Shown here: positions 1-8,610 of the stretch, piece by piece
Layout: each line of letters opens with the position of its first letter
Position numbering within the stretch: the stretch's first letter is position 1
Origin: a virus
Virus record (IMG/VR): IMGVR_UViG_3300045912_000048
Coordinates: 1-42,179 of that record
Length of the DNA stretch: 42,179 nucleotides
Direction: 5' to 3' (one strand)
Program-made: the position numbers and the translations under genes
The notes under the pieces: model-generated
The model's database searches: none
What the model was told of the DNA's origin: nothing
The model's input: the letters and a program-made list of their open reading frames with translations, nothing else

Positions 1-221
1 CCGAGGCCGGTAACGGCGGCGGTCAGAGCATCCTCTGGCAGCGTGTCGAGTGGTGCATCCACCCGGTCGGCCACGCCTGGATCGGCACCGCCCCCGCCGG
101 TGGTCCCGACGACGGCGATGCGAGCACACCCAACACGCTCGCCCACGCCGACTCCTGGCGTCGCGTCTTCCCCGAGCGGAAGCAGATCAAGTTGGCCCGC
201 CTCATCACCCGCGAGTCGTAA
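1..221 (+). CDS. Major capsid protein, C-terminal part (partial)
   Basis: The frame is open from base 3 and ends at TAA 219-221, giving 72 residues of a protein whose start is outside the window. The visible end contains WCIHPVGHAWIG, a short Gly/Asp/Thr-rich stretch, SWRRVFPERKQIK and then LARLITRES at the terminus. This pattern (HPxGHxW, then RVxPERKQIKxARLxTRE) is, from memory, the conserved tail of one class of phage major coat proteins. The position just before small head genes, connectors and tail genes fits. A strong hairpin follows the stop codon. Without the N-terminus the exact capsid family cannot be fixed; another major virion protein is the alternative. Confidence 0.72.
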   Translation, partial: EAGNGGGQSILWQRVEWCIHPVGHAWIGTAPAGGPDDGDASTPNTLAHADSWRRVFPERKQIKLARLITRES

Positions 222-255
222 TCGACTCCGGCCTGATGACCCCCTGATGATCGAA

Positions 256-279
256 GGGGGCTGGGGAAACCCGGCCCCC
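256..279 (+). terminator. GAAA-loop hairpin after the capsid gene
   Basis: A 10-bp uninterrupted stem (256-265 with 270-279, one G-U pair) closes on a GAAA tetraloop. It lies 35 bases after the capsid stop codon and about 40 bases before the next start. Only a weak pyrimidine run (TCTCATT) follows. It may act as a partial terminator or as a 3'-end stabiliser that lets capsid mRNA exceed downstream mRNA. Confidence 0.65.
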
Positions 280-319
280 TCTCATTGACCGAAGATTCCC
301 AGCGAAGGAGCACCCAGGC

Positions 320-787
320 ATGGCACAGCAGGCCCGTCCCCGTTACGTCCGTCGTCGCGTGTACGACCGCCTGCGCCACGCTGGCTCGAACCTGAAGCAG
401 TTCCTTCAGGCGATGGGCACGAAGTTCATGGGAACGGCTGCCCTCCGCGCCTTCACCGCCAACGCCACCACGGACGTGCTGACGCTGGAGGACCACGGCT
501 TCGTACTGGGCAAGGGTCCGGTCCTCGTCTCCAACGAGGGCGGGGCGCTCCCTGGTGGTCTGGCCGCGTCAACGTGGTACTGGCCCATCCCCATCGACGT
601 TGACACCTTCAAGTTGGCGACGACGCGAGCGAACGCCATCTACAACATCCCCATCGACATCACCACCAACGGATCGGGCACGAACTCGATCCGCTACGCC
701 GCCAATGCCCAGGCCGTCATGGAGCGCCTTCGCCAGGGCACGCCCTACGAAGTCGTCCGGGCCGAATCGGACATTGACGACCTGTAG
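320..787 (+). CDS. Small virion-associated protein after the capsid gene
   Basis: 155 residues, ATG start preceded by AAGGAG at 305-310. Residues 1-35 are basic (Arg-rich). Residues about 45-105 contain a segment of the type DHGFxxGxGPVLVSNEGGxLPGG followed by TWYWPIPID and FKLATT, which I recognise as a recurring beta-rich module of phage structural proteins. The C-terminus is acidic. It probably decorates or completes the head, judging from its place directly after the capsid gene. No enzymatic motif is visible. A role as head fibre or adaptor is equally possible. Confidence 0.6.
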   Translation: MAQQARPRYVRRRVYDRLRHAGSNLKQFLQAMGTKFMGTAALRAFTANATTDVLTLEDHGFVLGKGPVLVSNEGGALPGGLAASTWYWPIPIDVDTFKLATTRANAIYNIPIDITTNGSGTNSIRYAANAQAVMERLRQGTPYEVVRAESDIDDL

Positions 788-839
788 TCGATGACCGTCA
801 GCAATCCGCACCCGAACTTCTGACAGAGGAGCATCCAAC

Positions 840-1295
840 GTGACCGACGAACGCGACCCGACCCAGACCAGCCCCGACGCTGACGCGGACACCCCTGGGC
901 AGGACGACGCCGAGACGACGCCGCCCGCCGCCGACGCTCCCGCCGCGACGCCGGTGGACACCGCCGAGGGCCGCGCCGCCCGCCTCGCCGAGATTGACCG
1001 TGAACTCGTGCAGGCCGACGCCGATCTCGCCGCCGTCAACCGCCGCCTCACCTCCCTTCGTGCCGAGCGCGACCGTCTCCAGCGGATGGGACTCGGCCCC
1101 GCAGTTTCCCAGGCGGAGGCGCTCAAGCGGATGGTCGAGAGCGACCAGTCGCAGCGCATCGCCCGCGCCAACGCCGCCGCCCTGGTGACGGGCATCCTCG
1201 GTGGGAAGTTGCCCACCGTGCGAACCCCGGCGGAGCAGGCTGCGATGCAGAAGAAGCGGCCCGTGTCCGTCCCCGGCCAGCCCCCGAAGCAGTAA
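840..1295 (+). CDS. Coiled-coil protein of the head module, unknown role
   Basis: 151 residues from a GTG start at 840, chosen because AGAGGAG sits 9-10 bases upstream. The N-terminal 40 residues are acidic and rich in Asp, Ala, Pro and Thr (disordered). Residues about 41-85 form a regular charged heptad pattern rich in Ala, Leu, Arg and Glu (coiled coil). The last 30 residues are basic and Pro-rich. It lies between the capsid-associated gene and the connector genes. I do not recognise the family. The acidic, helical composition would suit a scaffold-like or assembly factor, but scaffold genes usually precede the capsid gene, so that is only a guess. Confidence 0.6.
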   Translation: MTDERDPTQTSPDADADTPGQDDAETTPPAADAPAATPVDTAEGRAARLAEIDRELVQADADLAAVNRRLTSLRAERDRLQRMGLGPAVSQAEALKRMVESDQSQRIARANAAALVTGILGGKLPTVRTPAEQAAMQKKRPVSVPGQPPKQ

Positions 1296-1301
1296 GCCCT
1301 C

Positions 1302-1655
1302 ATGCCCACTCCCGCCCAGAATCGCGCCGCCCGGATCGCCGCCAAGCGGCGTCGGACGCCGCGCATCGAGCGGGTGGTGCAGGACGGGACCACCAGCATC
1401 TCCGTGACCTTCGACCGTCCGATGGACGGTAACTTCGACACCGCGACGATCCGAACCTGCGACCCGACCAACGGGGTCGTGGATTGGACGAACGGCTCCT
1501 GGGCGGACGAACGCACCTGGGAGTCGAGCACGTCGAACGTGGTCACGACGTACACCGGCTCTCGCTTCGCCGTCTACCTCTCGGGTGATCTGCGGGCGAG
1601 CGCTCGGTTCCCCCTCTCGAACGGCGAGCGGTGTGACCGCGTGGAGGAAGCCTGA
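1302..1655 (+). CDS. Small hypothetical protein of the head module
   Basis: 117 residues, starting at ATG 1302 six bases after the previous stop. A clear Shine-Dalgarno sequence is lacking, so translation probably depends on coupling. The first 20 residues are strongly basic (RAARIAAKRRR). The rest is predicted beta-rich with many Thr, Ser and Asp and resembles a small Ig-like or beta-sandwich fold (TTSISVTFDRPMDG; beta strands alternating with short turns). The stop TGA overlaps the ATG of the next gene (ATGA type). No family recognised. A minor head protein is the most likely role by position. Confidence 0.55.
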   Translation: MPTPAQNRAARIAAKRRRTPRIERVVQDGTTSISVTFDRPMDGNFDTATIRTCDPTNGVVDWTNGSWADERTWESSTSNVVTTYTGSRFAVYLSGDLRASARFPLSNGERCDRVEEA

Positions 1656-2224
1656 TGGCCTTCGTGGTTGAGACTGGCACGGGAGTGGCGAACGCGAACT
1701 CGTACACGAGCGTTGCGTTCTACCGCGCCTACCACACGGATCGCGGCAAGGACGTGTCGGCCCAGACCGACGAGCAGATTCAGGGCTATCTCGTGCGTGC
1801 CACGGACTTCGTAGAGCAACGGTTCGGCCAGAGGTGGCAGGGCCTGCGGAAGACCGTCGTGCAGTCGCTCGGATTCCCCCGGTCGGACGTATACATCGAC
1901 GGCGTGGAACTCTCTGCTGATGTCGTGCCCTCCATGCTCCAGATGGGCGTGGCCGAGTACGCTTTCCGCGCCAGCAAGTACGCGGAACTCGCCCCGGACA
2001 CCCCCGTGCCTTTCGCCCGTGAGACACCGGACGGCTCCGCCGTTCCCGCTGCGGGCGTGGTCGTCGTCGAGAGCAAGCGAGTCGGCCCCATCGAGAAGTC
2101 GGTGGAGTACGCCGATCCCACCGCCGCGAGCAACGACTGGGCTATCCCCCAGTATCCTGCCGCCGACGCCCTGATCCTCCCGCTCGTCGCGGGTGGACGG
2201 TCGGGCCGCACCATCCGAGCGTAG
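1655..2224 (+). CDS. Head-tail adaptor (DnaT-like/gp6-type connector)
   Basis: 189 residues. The N-terminus VETGTGVANANSYTSV followed by a helical region (AFYRAYHTDRG, residues 21-31, and ATDFVEQRFGQRWQG) is the signature of the connector family often annotated as DnaT-like or head-tail adaptor. These form the ring under the portal that links head and tail. The helical core covers about residues 20-110. The C-terminal 70 residues carry VGPIEKSVEYADP and a predicted strand region, also typical. It overlaps the previous gene by one base and is followed by the head-closure candidate. Despite the family name there is no sign of a role in replication. Confidence 0.75.
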   Translation: MAFVVETGTGVANANSYTSVAFYRAYHTDRGKDVSAQTDEQIQGYLVRATDFVEQRFGQRWQGLRKTVVQSLGFPRSDVYIDGVELSADVVPSMLQMGVAEYAFRASKYAELAPDTPVPFARETPDGSAVPAAGVVVVESKRVGPIEKSVEYADPTAASNDWAIPQYPAADALILPLVAGGRSGRTIRA

Positions 2225-2225
2225 C

Positions 2226-2621
2226 ATGGCCGTTCACGACGAGTTTGCCGATCTCGCACAGGAGTTGATCGCCGAGAACGGGCGTCCGCTGAAGGTGCGC
2301 AAACTCTCCCGGACGCCTGCTGACGCCGCGAAGCCTTGGCGAGGGCCGGACCCGACGCAGCCGGACGGATACGAGTTCGACGTGGACGCCGTGGGCGTCG
2401 TTGTGGACTGGACCGAGCAGGAGTTGGACGAGGACCAGACGCGGCGCGGCTCGAAGCGACTGCTGATCGCCGCCAAGCATCATCTGACCGCCGATACCCC
2501 CGTGGACCTTCTCACTGCTGACTCCTTGCTTGACGAGGGTGGCGTGTATAGTCTCTCCAAGGGGTCGTGCCTGAAGCCCGGCACGACGGCCATCATGTAC
2601 GACTTCCAGGTGCGACAGTAA
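2226..2621 (+). CDS. Head-closure / neck protein (putative)
   Basis: 131 residues. The frame is open upstream to 2193, but the ATG at 2226 follows the previous stop by one base and gives the expected N-terminus. Residues 3-45 read as LAQELIAENGRPLKVRKLSR then TPADAAKPWRGPDP, a pattern I associate with small neck proteins encoded between the connector and the tail terminator. The remainder is beta-rich (VVVDWTEQELDEDQ, then KRLLIAAKHHL, then YDFQVR). It would close the head-tail channel. The order connector, closure, terminator, tube supports this; sequence support alone is moderate. Confidence 0.62.
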   Translation: MAVHDEFADLAQELIAENGRPLKVRKLSRTPADAAKPWRGPDPTQPDGYEFDVDAVGVVVDWTEQELDEDQTRRGSKRLLIAAKHHLTADTPVDLLTADSLLDEGGVYSLSKGSCLKPGTTAIMYDFQVRQ

Positions 2622-2622
2622 C

Positions 2623-3090
2623 ATGCCCGCGACCGACACCGCCACCGCACGCGACGAGATTCTGGGCCGTCTTCAGACGGCGCTGGACGCCTCGTCCTAC
2701 GCTGGCATAGCGGTCGTGTACGACGACGCCGTGGCCGACATCCCCAAGGGCGAGCAGACGCCCCCGCCCGCGCCCGTTCCTTCTGGTAAGCCCTGGCTTC
2801 GCGTCGGTGTCCGCCATGCGGACGGAACGCAGCGCAGCCTCGGTTCGATCAACGGGAAGCGTCGCCAGGAGCAAAGCGGCATCCTGTTCATCCAGATGTT
2901 CACCCCCGCCGGTGACGGCCACAAGGTCGCCGACCCCCTGGGCGACGCAATCCTTGACGCCTTCCGCACTGGCGGAGCGACCACGAGCGGCGTACAGTTC
3001 CGGTCGGCGCGTCGCGTCGAAGTAGGCAAGGACGGGGCGTGGTTCCTCACCAACTGCCTCGTTGACTTTCAATACGACCTGATCCGCTGA
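2623..3090 (+). CDS. Tail terminator protein (gpU-like)
   Basis: 155 residues, ATG one base after the previous TAA. Contains the typical segments of the phage tail terminator family: an N-terminal helix (RDEILGRLQTALDAS), WLRVGVRHADGTQRSLG, a strand SGILFIQMFTPAGDG and a helix ADPLGDAILDAFR. The C-terminal half is beta-alpha. These hexameric proteins cap the tail tube and stop its polymerisation. It sits immediately before the tail tube gene, the canonical place. AAGGAG for the next gene begins directly after its stop codon. Confidence 0.75.
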   Translation: MPATDTATARDEILGRLQTALDASSYAGIAVVYDDAVADIPKGEQTPPPAPVPSGKPWLRVGVRHADGTQRSLGSINGKRRQEQSGILFIQMFTPAGDGHKVADPLGDAILDAFRTGGATTSGVQFRSARRVEVGKDGAWFLTNCLVDFQYDLIR

Positions 3091-3103
3091 AGGAGCAACC
3101 CGC

Positions 3104-4672
3104 ATGGCCCGTTCCGTGAAGATCGACTCGAACATCACCGCCCTGCGGTACGCCCAGGAACTCTCGCTCGGCGTCCTCGATCCGACGCCCGCGAACCAGC
3201 GGTGGGTGGAGTTGGAGCCGAACTCGTACTCCGACTTCGGCGGCGAGATCACCACGGTCGCGCGCAACCCGATCAACCCCGGTCGCCAGCGGAAGAAGGG
3301 CGTCGTCACGAACGTCGAGGCCAGCGCCGCGTTCGACACCGACCTGACCCAGGAGAACATGCAGGACATGCTCCAGGGCTTCTTCTTCGCCAACCTCCGG
3401 CGGAAGCAGGAGTTCACCGGGGCTGTCACCGTCGCCACGTCGGACGACTCCTACGGCGCGACTGGCATCCATACCGGCTTCTTCCCCGGTGATCTCGTGC
3501 TCGTCTCCGGCTGCTCGGTGGCCTCGAACAACGGTGTGAAGAACGTCGCCACCGCCACCGGCAACAAGGTCACGACGGTGCAGAACCTCGCGGACGAAGG
3601 CCCGACCTCCGGCGTAAAGTTGGTCTGCGTCGGCTTCCAGTTCGGCAGCGGCGAGGTGGGGATCGTCAACTCCGGTTCGGAGTACCCGTACCTGGAGCGC
3701 ACCGGCGGCTCGAAGAACTTGACCCAACTCGGCCTCATCCCCGGCGAGTGGGTGTTCATCGGCGGGGATTCCCCCGCCACGCAGTTCGCCACCGCCGCGA
3801 ACAACGGTTTCGCTCGTGTTCGCAGCGTGACGACCACCCGCATCACCTTCGACAAGACCAGCGCCCTGATGGTCACGGATAACGGGGCTACGAAGACCAT
3901 CCAACTCTTCAAGGGCCGCGTCCTGAAGAACGAGGTGGGCACGAGCATCGTCCGCCGCTCCTACACCCTGGAGCGGACCCTGGGCGTCTCCGACCCCGAC
4001 CAGCCGACGCGGGAGCAGGCCGAGTACGTTCACGGCTCGGTGCCGAACGAGTTCTCGTTCAACTACTCCGCCGCCGACAAGTTGGTGGCCGACCTGTCCT
4101 TCGTCTCGCTGCGCGCCAGCGCGATTGACGAGGTGGTGGAGGGTGCGAACACCCTGCTGTCCAAGATCAGCGGCGTGGTTCGCGTGCCCGTCACCGAGGC
4201 CGATGCTTTCAACACGTCCTCCGACGTGAGCCGAGTGAGCCTCCGGCCCGTCTCCACGACCAGCGCCTTCACGACTCCGCTGTTCACCTACAGCGAGGAC
4301 ATCACCATCACCGTCAACAACAACAACGCCACGAACAACGCCATCGGCGTGCTCGGCGCGTTCGAGATCACCGCCGGTACGTTCGAGGTGGGCGGTGAGA
4401 TCAGCGCCTACTTCGGCGACGTGGCTGCGGTCCAGGCGGTCCAGGACAACGCCGACATCACCCTGGACGTGATCCAGGTCAAGTCGAATGCAGGCATCGC
4501 CATCGACGTTCCGCTGATCTCCCTGGGCGGTGGCCGTCTGGAGGTGGAGCAGGACCAGCCCGTGAAGATTCCTCTGGAGTCCAACGCGGCGACGGCGGCG
4601 AAGATCGACCCCAACCTGAACCACACCCTGCTGATGGTGTTCTTTGACTACCTGCCGAACCTCGCGGGCTAA
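3104..4672 (+). CDS. Major tail tube protein
   Basis: 522 residues, ATG preceded by AAGGAG at 3090-3095. The N-terminus (TALRYAQELSLGVLDP, residues 12-27, then WVELEPNSYSDFG) is a recognised feature of long tail tube proteins. Internal segments such as YVHGSVPNEFSFNYSA and DLSFVSLRA recur in this family. It is longer than many tail tube proteins and probably carries two tube-like beta-sandwich domains or an added Ig-type domain in the first half (residues about 100-220, rich in Gly, Ser, Val and Thr). A strong hairpin follows the stop codon, and the G/G-T chaperone pair comes next. Confidence 0.82.
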   Translation: MARSVKIDSNITALRYAQELSLGVLDPTPANQRWVELEPNSYSDFGGEITTVARNPINPGRQRKKGVVTNVEASAAFDTDLTQENMQDMLQGFFFANLRRKQEFTGAVTVATSDDSYGATGIHTGFFPGDLVLVSGCSVASNNGVKNVATATGNKVTTVQNLADEGPTSGVKLVCVGFQFGSGEVGIVNSGSEYPYLERTGGSKNLTQLGLIPGEWVFIGGDSPATQFATAANNGFARVRSVTTTRITFDKTSALMVTDNGATKTIQLFKGRVLKNEVGTSIVRRSYTLERTLGVSDPDQPTREQAEYVHGSVPNEFSFNYSAADKLVADLSFVSLRASAIDEVVEGANTLLSKISGVVRVPVTEADAFNTSSDVSRVSLRPVSTTSAFTTPLFTYSEDITITVNNNNATNNAIGVLGAFEITAGTFEVGGEISAYFGDVAAVQAVQDNADITLDVIQVKSNAGIAIDVPLISLGGGRLEVEQDQPVKIPLESNAATAAKIDPNLNHTLLMVFFDYLPNLAG

Positions 4673-4701
4673 TCCCCGCATCATCCTGAAACCTGGGCGA
4701 C

Positions 4702-4728
4702 GGACCAGGGGCGTGTTGCCCCTGGTCC
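4702..4728 (+). terminator. Strong hairpin after the tail tube gene
   Basis: An 11-bp perfect stem (4702-4712 with 4718-4728) with a 5-base loop lies 30 bases after the tail tube stop codon. There is no U-tract after it. It could be an attenuator or an RNA stabiliser separating abundant tube mRNA from the chaperone genes. Confidence 0.65.
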
Positions 4729-4760
4729 TGAACCCCTGCTCAACAGAGGAGCATTGACCG

Positions 4761-5204
4761 ATGGAACTGGGCAAGAGCAAGATCGACGCCGCGCTCGTGC
4801 GCGAGGGCGTCTGGACCGACTTCATCATCATGGGGGTCGGCGAGCCGGTGGAGATCAGCCTGCGGCTGGCCCTGATGAACGCGGGCCAGAACCCGACCTA
4901 CAAGGCGGCGCTCCAGAAGGCGCTCGATCCGTTCGAGCGGATGCTGGCCGTCTACAAGGACGGCAAGGACATCCCGAAGGCCCTGGCCGACAAGATCAAC
5001 GCCGTGGGTCGTCGCGTCTTCTGCGAGCAGATCGTGCTCGACTGGAAGGGTCCGACGAAGAACGGCCAGCCCGTCGCCTACACGCCCGAGGGCGGCATGG
5101 CGCTGTTCGAGGAGTACCCCGAACTGCTCGCCCAGGCTGAGGCTGAGGCGCAGAAGTTCGCCCGCTACCGCGTCGCCCTGCTGGAAGAAGCGGCGGGAAA
5201 CTGA
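4761..5204 (+). CDS. Tail assembly chaperone G (gpG-like)
   Basis: 147 residues, ATG at 4761 preceded by AGAGGAG. Mostly helical (LRLALMNAGQNPTYKAA, DPFERMLAVYKDGKDIP, GRRVFCEQIVLDWKG). It lies between the tail tube and tape measure genes, where lambda encodes G and G-T. The last sense codons before TGA 5202-5204 are GGA AAC. With the preceding G they make the heptamer GGGAAAC, so a fraction of ribosomes should slip -1 and continue into the downstream frame. Both forms are thought to bind the tape measure protein and bring tube subunits to it. Confidence 0.8.
   Translation: MELGKSKIDAALVREGVWTDFIIMGVGEPVEISLRLALMNAGQNPTYKAALQKALDPFERMLAVYKDGKDIPKALADKINAVGRRVFCEQIVLDWKGPTKNGQPVAYTPEGGMALFEEYPELLAQAEAEAQKFARYRVALLEEAAGN
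5195..5201 (+). other. Programmed -1 frameshift site GGGAAAC
   Basis: The heptamer is in register as G GGA AAC with respect to the upstream gene, that is X XXY YYZ with X=G, Y=A, Z=C. Lambda uses the closely similar GGGAAAG between G and T. The zero-frame stop TGA follows at once. The -1 frame is open from here to TAG 5591-5593. No obvious strong stem-loop follows within the next 40 bases. Confidence 0.88.
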
Positions 5205-5593
5205 CGGAGTGCCTGATCTATGCCCTGAAGTGGCAGCAGAGCGAAAGCCCTGACAAGCCAACGGCTGAACGTCAGGTGCTGGATCAGTGCTACGCCAACA
5301 ATCGTCCCCTGCCACAGTGGTTGAGGAACGCCCCGCGACTCTGGCCGGGGCTATCCCCCATCTACGCCGCGTTCGTGGAACTCTCCACCTGTCGGACGTT
5401 CGGCATGACGCCAGGGCCGATCCCTTGGACGGCCATCATGCAGTACGCCGATCTGGAGGGCATGGATGGCGATGAGAGGGCGAACCTCCTATACTTGATC
5501 CGGGCGATGGATCGTGCCTTCCTCGGTCACTCGACGGGCGACAAGAAGACCCCTCCACCTAAGCCGAAAGGAGGCAAGATCGGTGCCCAGTAG
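5201..5593 (+). CDS. Tail assembly chaperone T region, expressed as G-T fusion
   Basis: This frame has no good independent start near its beginning but joins directly to the upstream gene through the slippery heptamer; the first -1 codon is CTG at 5201. It adds 130 residues: LTECLIYALKWQQ, then ERQVLDQCYANNRPLPQWL, a hydrophobic middle (AFVELSTCRTFGM, IPWTAIMQYADLEGM) and a basic Lys/Pro-rich end. In lambda the T part binds tail tube subunits. A minor ATG or GTG start near 5276 is conceivable but less likely. The 3' end overlaps the start of the next gene by 11 bases. Confidence 0.8.
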   Translation: MTECLIYALKWQQSESPDKPTAERQVLDQCYANNRPLPQWLRNAPRLWPGLSPIYAAFVELSTCRTFGMTPGPIPWTAIMQYADLEGMDGDERANLLYLIRAMDRAFLGHSTGDKKTPPPKPKGGKIGAQ

Positions 5594-6041
5594 CAACCTC
5601 CGCCAGTTCGCCGCTCGAATGAACCGCAGCGCGGATCGACTCCCGCGTGCGGTCAACGCGGTGAAGCAGGCGGCGGGCCGGGCCATCACCATTCACCTCA
5701 TCGACGGTACGCCGGTGGACACGGGCGAGGCGCGATCCAACTGGATCGTCTCGCTCGGTGTCCCCATTCGCGGGACCATCGCACCCTACGTCCCCTACCC
5801 CAAGTTCTCGAAGGCCAACGGTCGGGGGATCGCGGAGACGGCCAACGCACAGAAGGCCAAGGCCCGCGCCGAAGGCCCCCTGAACGCCGTCCAGCCTGGG
5901 CAGTCGCTGGTGATCCAGAACAACGTCGAGCATATCGGCCTGCTGAATGCAGGATCGTCCACCCAGGCCCCGGCCCTCTTCGTGGAGATGGCGGTCGCGG
6001 CGGGTATCCGAAGCCTGAACGGTGCGAAGTTGGTGATCTGA
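5583..6041 (+). CDS. Tail completion / HK97 gp10-like protein
   Basis: 152 residues from GTG 5583, chosen because AAAGGAGG lies just upstream; the open frame extends to 5514 but those codons lie inside the chaperone gene. Residues 10-35 are a basic helix (RQFAARMNRSADRLPRAVNAV). The segment GTPVDTGEARSNWIVSLG (about residues 41-58) is the PVDTGxxRxxW signature of the gp10/neck family. NNVEHIGLLNAGSS follows and is also family-like. These proteins normally act at the head-tail junction. Here the gene lies between the chaperones and the tape measure, somewhat displaced. Confidence 0.7.
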   Translation: MPSSNLRQFAARMNRSADRLPRAVNAVKQAAGRAITIHLIDGTPVDTGEARSNWIVSLGVPIRGTIAPYVPYPKFSKANGRGIAETANAQKAKARAEGPLNAVQPGQSLVIQNNVEHIGLLNAGSSTQAPALFVEMAVAAGIRSLNGAKLVI

Positions 6042-6042
6042 T

Positions 6043-8610
6043 ATGGCGACGCAGACCATTCGCATCATCGTGGAGGAGCGCGGCTCCAAGCAAGCCGCCC
6101 AGGGTCTGCACGGCATCGCTCGGGAGGCGACGGCGGCCGACAAGGCCCTGGGTCTGCTGAAGACCGCCCTTGCCGCTGTCGGCGTCGGCGTCGCCATCAA
6201 GCAGTACGTCGAACTGTCCAACACCTACCAGACCCTCCAGAACCGCATTCGCCTCGTCACGTCGAGCCAGCAGGAGCAGATCGCCGTCACGCGCGAACTC
6301 CTGGACGTGTCCAACCAGACCTTCACCTCCCTCCGCAACACCACGGAGTTGTACGCGCGCCTTGCGTTCAACACGCGGAACCTCGGTCTGACGCAGCAGG
6401 AGGTGCTCGATGTCACGCGGAGCCTGAATCAGGCCGTCATCCTCTCCGGTGCGGGTGCGCGTGAGGCGTCGAACGCCATCATCCAGTTGAGCCAGGGCCT
6501 CGCCTCCGGCACTCTGCGGGGCGACGAACTCCGGTCGGTGCTGGAGCAGTTGCCCTTCGTCGCCGACGTGATTGCCGAGTCGCTGGAGGTGGATCGCTCC
6601 GCCCTTCGTCGTCTCGGCGCTGAAGGCGCGATCATCAGCGAGAAGATCGTGCAGGGCCTCCAGGCTGCGGCCCCTCGCATCCAGGCCGAGTTCGACAAGT
6701 TGACGCCGACCATTGGTCAGGCGTTCCAGGTGCTCCAGAATCAACTCCTGTCCGCTGTCGGTGAGCTCAACAACGCGACCGGAGCGAGCAACTTCTTCGC
6801 CGAGTCCATCCTGTCCATCGCGGACGGGTTGACCGACGTGACGGACATCGCCATCGCCTTCTTCGAGGAGTTCTCCTCCTACGCGGAGACGGCGGGCGAC
6901 CTGCTGTACGAAGCCTTTGGTGTCTCTCTGGAGGACGCCCAGTTCTCCTTCCGCGACTTCCTCCGCTTCATCGGCGCGTTCATCGACACGGTGACGGGGC
7001 TGTTCGTCGCCCTCGGTCAGGGCATCATCACTTTCTGGACTTCGGTGTTCAACAGCCTGAAGGGGATCGGTGAGCGCATCCTGAACGGAGCGGCCACGGT
7101 GATCGAGGCCGTGGTGAACACCATCATCAAGGGCATCAACTCCGCCATCCAGGGCGTGGTCCGTTCCCTCAACGGCCTGCTGGAGGTGGCGAACGACGCC
7201 GCCGACTTCCTTGGGCAGGGTCCGATCTTCGACCCCATCCGCCTGAACAACCTCGTGGAACTCGACCTTGGGCGGGTGGAGGAGACGCCGTTCATTGAGG
7301 TGGGCGAGGCCGTGGGCGCTGCGTTCAAGGAGGGTTTCAACCGTCCGCAGGGCGCTCGCAACTTCATTGACGACGTGCTCCGTGGGGCCGATGCTCGCGC
7401 CGCCCGCCGCCGGGCCGAGGGACGCGACCTGGGCGGTCAGGTCCGCAACCCCAACGCCGGTCGCGGCTTCGAGACGGCCAACGGCATTCTCATTGCCCAA
7501 CTCCGCGACCAGTTGAACGTCGAGCGCGATCTGCTGGAGACTCGCAGCACGGGCAGCGCCCTCCAGATCGCCACGGCGCAGGCGCTGGAGAAGTTCAACA
7601 GGCAGGTCCGTGACGACAAGATTCAACTCAACGCGACGCAGCGCGAGGAGTTGGAGGCGATGGTCCGGGCCAACGCCGAGCGGAAGGTTCGCAACGAACT
7701 CGACAAGCAGATTCGTGACTTCAACCAGGACTTGGAGGACGAACTGAACCTGCTCAACCTCTCCTCCACGGAGCGGGAGGTTGAGGCCGATCTGCTGCGC
7801 ATCATCAACGCCCACAAGGAGGCGGGGATCGCGCTCGACCAGCAGGAACTCGCCAACATGCGGGCGAAGCGGGCCGAGTTGCAGCAGCGCGTGATCGAGG
7901 AACGGATTCTCAATCAGGTCTTCGGAGATCGCGCCCGCCTCCAGGCGGAGATCGAGGCGACGGAGCGTCTGCGCCAGGCCGAGACGGACCCCAACCGCCG
8001 TCGCGGGCTGGAGCGACTTCAGGCCCAGCAGCGGATCGACTCGCGGCAGGGCGACCCCTCGCTCCTGGCAGGCTTCGACAACGGACTGGACGCCCTGTAC
8101 CTGAAGGTCAGCGACGTGGCCGGTGGGATCGAGCAGGCGATGACCAACGCTTTCTCGTCCGCCGAGGACGCGCTGGTTGAGTTCGTGCAGACCGGCAAGT
8201 TCAACTTCTCCGGCCTCGTGGACTCCATCCTGGCCGACATCACCCGTCTCCTGGCTCGGCAGGCCGTGCTCGCCCTGTTCAACGCCATCTCGGGCGGGAC
8301 GAGTGGCGCGTTCGGCGGCGTCTTCTCTGCCCTCGCCGGGGCGCGGGCCGAGGGTGGTCCGGTAAGCCAGGGCCGTCCCTACCTCGTGGGCGAACGCGGC
8401 CCGGAAATCTTCCAGCCGAACCAGAGCGGCACGATTATCCCCAACGGGGCCTCGCCCGCCGCCGCGCCGCAGACCAATATCACCGTCGTCAACGTGACCG
8501 ATCCGAAGATGGTCAGTGCGGCCCTGAACGACCCCGAGAGCCAGCAGGTTATCGTCAACGTCATCGGCAAGAATCGAATCGCGGTCAATCGAGCACTGGG
8601 TCAGGGATGA
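6043..8610 (+). CDS. Tape measure protein
   Basis: 855 residues, ATG one base after the previous stop. Residues about 60-210 match the tape measure N-terminal domain: SNTYQTLQNRIRLVTSS, then NTTELYARLAFNTRNLGLTQ, ILSGAGAREASNAIIQLSQG and LRGDELRSVLEQLPFVADVI. The middle has hydrophobic segments (about 300-390) and long charged helices (480-680). The C-terminus contains ARAEGGPVSQGRPYLVGERG then PEIFQPNQSG, the usual end of lambda H-type proteins. At about 1.5 angstrom per residue (known for the family) it would predict a tail near 130 nm, before any trimming. The stop overlaps the next start (ATGA). Confidence 0.92.
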   Translation: MATQTIRIIVEERGSKQAAQGLHGIAREATAADKALGLLKTALAAVGVGVAIKQYVELSNTYQTLQNRIRLVTSSQQEQIAVTRELLDVSNQTFTSLRNTTELYARLAFNTRNLGLTQQEVLDVTRSLNQAVILSGAGAREASNAIIQLSQGLASGTLRGDELRSVLEQLPFVADVIAESLEVDRSALRRLGAEGAIISEKIVQGLQAAAPRIQAEFDKLTPTIGQAFQVLQNQLLSAVGELNNATGASNFFAESILSIADGLTDVTDIAIAFFEEFSSYAETAGDLLYEAFGVSLEDAQFSFRDFLRFIGAFIDTVTGLFVALGQGIITFWTSVFNSLKGIGERILNGAATVIEAVVNTIIKGINSAIQGVVRSLNGLLEVANDAADFLGQGPIFDPIRLNNLVELDLGRVEETPFIEVGEAVGAAFKEGFNRPQGARNFIDDVLRGADARAARRRAEGRDLGGQVRNPNAGRGFETANGILIAQLRDQLNVERDLLETRSTGSALQIATAQALEKFNRQVRDDKIQLNATQREELEAMVRANAERKVRNELDKQIRDFNQDLEDELNLLNLSSTEREVEADLLRIINAHKEAGIALDQQELANMRAKRAELQQRVIEERILNQVFGDRARLQAEIEATERLRQAETDPNRRRGLERLQAQQRIDSRQGDPSLLAGFDNGLDALYLKVSDVAGGIEQAMTNAFSSAEDALVEFVQTGKFNFSGLVDSILADITRLLARQAVLALFNAISGGTSGAFGGVFSALAGARAEGGPVSQGRPYLVGERGPEIFQPNQSGTIIPNGASPAAAPQTNITVVNVTDPKMVSAALNDPESQQVIVNVIGKNRIAVNRALGQG

